5,592 bases of DNA. Source: a bacterium. Its GTDB lineage: Bacteria > Zixibacteria > MSB-5A5 > GN15 > FEB-12. The notes beneath the pieces are model-generated. The model saw only the letters and a program-made list of their open reading frames with translations, was not told the DNA's origin and did not search any database. The translations under genes were made by a program, and so were the position numbers. The DNA lies in the NCBI GenBank assembly GCA_030668045.1, contig DAOUUR010000183.1, positions 1 through 5,592 on the forward strand, in the 5' to 3' direction. How positions within the stretch are numbered: the first letter of the stretch is position 1; each line of letters begins with the position of its first letter. Below are positions 5,422-5,592 of the stretch, one piece after another.

Positions 5422-5592
5422 TCAGCACGTGGAATAACCGCATGATCGGCAGGAGAAACAACTGGCCTCAAGAAGCATGGCACCGCCACACTCGGGGCAG
5501 ATCTCTGCGGCTGGTAAATCGTCTGAATCGGTCGTCTCGCCGGTCCCAAAATGCCTGTTCAAAACTTGCGCAATGGCATCGGGGATCGAAAA
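5422..5592 (-). CDS. nrdJ: C-terminus of adenosylcobalamin-dependent ribonucleotide reductase (partial)
   Basis: The frame is open from the window edge and gives 56 residues before TGA. It starts F-S-I-P-D-A-I-A-Q-V-L, like the segment ahead of the tail in class II reductases. An acidic linker follows, then the Cys-rich tail: C-P-E-C (residues 32-35), C45-x-x-C48 and C51-G-Y-S-T-C56. The C-P-E-C...C-x-x-C...C-G-Y-S-x-C pattern is typical of the B12-dependent ribonucleotide reductase C-terminus. There it forms a zinc-ribbon-like tail, and the last Cys pair is thought to re-reduce the active site after each turnover. The enzyme converts ribonucleotides to deoxyribonucleotides using adenosylcobalamin and needs no oxygen. 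The catalytic barrel lies outside the window. The only unusual point is that the protein ends exactly at the final Cys. Confidence 0.85.
   Translation of the reverse strand, partial: FSIPDAIAQVLNRHFGTGETTDSDDLPAAEICPECGGAMLLEASCFSCRSCGYSTC

Overview
The window comes from a bacterium of roughly balanced base composition with compact gene spacing and Shine-Dalgarno-led starts. Three things point loosely to the FCB side of the tree, for example candidate phyla such as Zixibacteria: the lipoprotein that opens with C-S-D-D-S-V-N-P, a class II (B12-dependent) ribonucleotide reductase with a Cys-rich tail, and a roadblock-like protein beside it. This placement is an inference from protein style, not a demonstrated assignment.

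Layout. (1) 2-2222, + strand: a signalling operon. It holds the end of a protein finishing in a receiver domain, a stand-alone CheY-like receiver, and a soluble receiver-GAF-like-histidine kinase. The genes are 11 nt apart and then overlap by 4 nt. (2) 2223-2747: over 500 nt without a confident gene. It holds one small minus-strand ORF (73 codons) with an excellent ribosome binding site. (3) 2768-3340, - strand: pyrE, orotate phosphoribosyltransferase, with a hairpin beginning at its stop codon. (4) 3341-3474: an AT-rich divergent intergenic region with promoter-like sequences on both strands. (5) About 3475-3660, + strand: a structured non-coding RNA gene closed by a long-range stem and followed by a strong intrinsic terminator. 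Its architecture resembles 6S RNA. (6) 3790-4674, + strand: a two-domain Cys-containing lipoprotein of unknown function with its own promoter. (7) 4724-5371, - strand: a roadblock/LC7-like protein. (8) 5422-5592, - strand: the C-terminal end of adenosylcobalamin-dependent ribonucleotide reductase, running off the window.

How the parts fit. The first three genes look like one phosphorelay, with at least three receiver domains and one soluble kinase made from coupled reading frames. pyrE (pyrimidine synthesis) and nrdJ (deoxynucleotide synthesis) are housekeeping genes. The most interesting element is the RNA gene between pyrE and the lipoprotein. Its 3' half carries an 8-nt repeat that allows two mutually exclusive pairings, as expected for an RNA that refolds.
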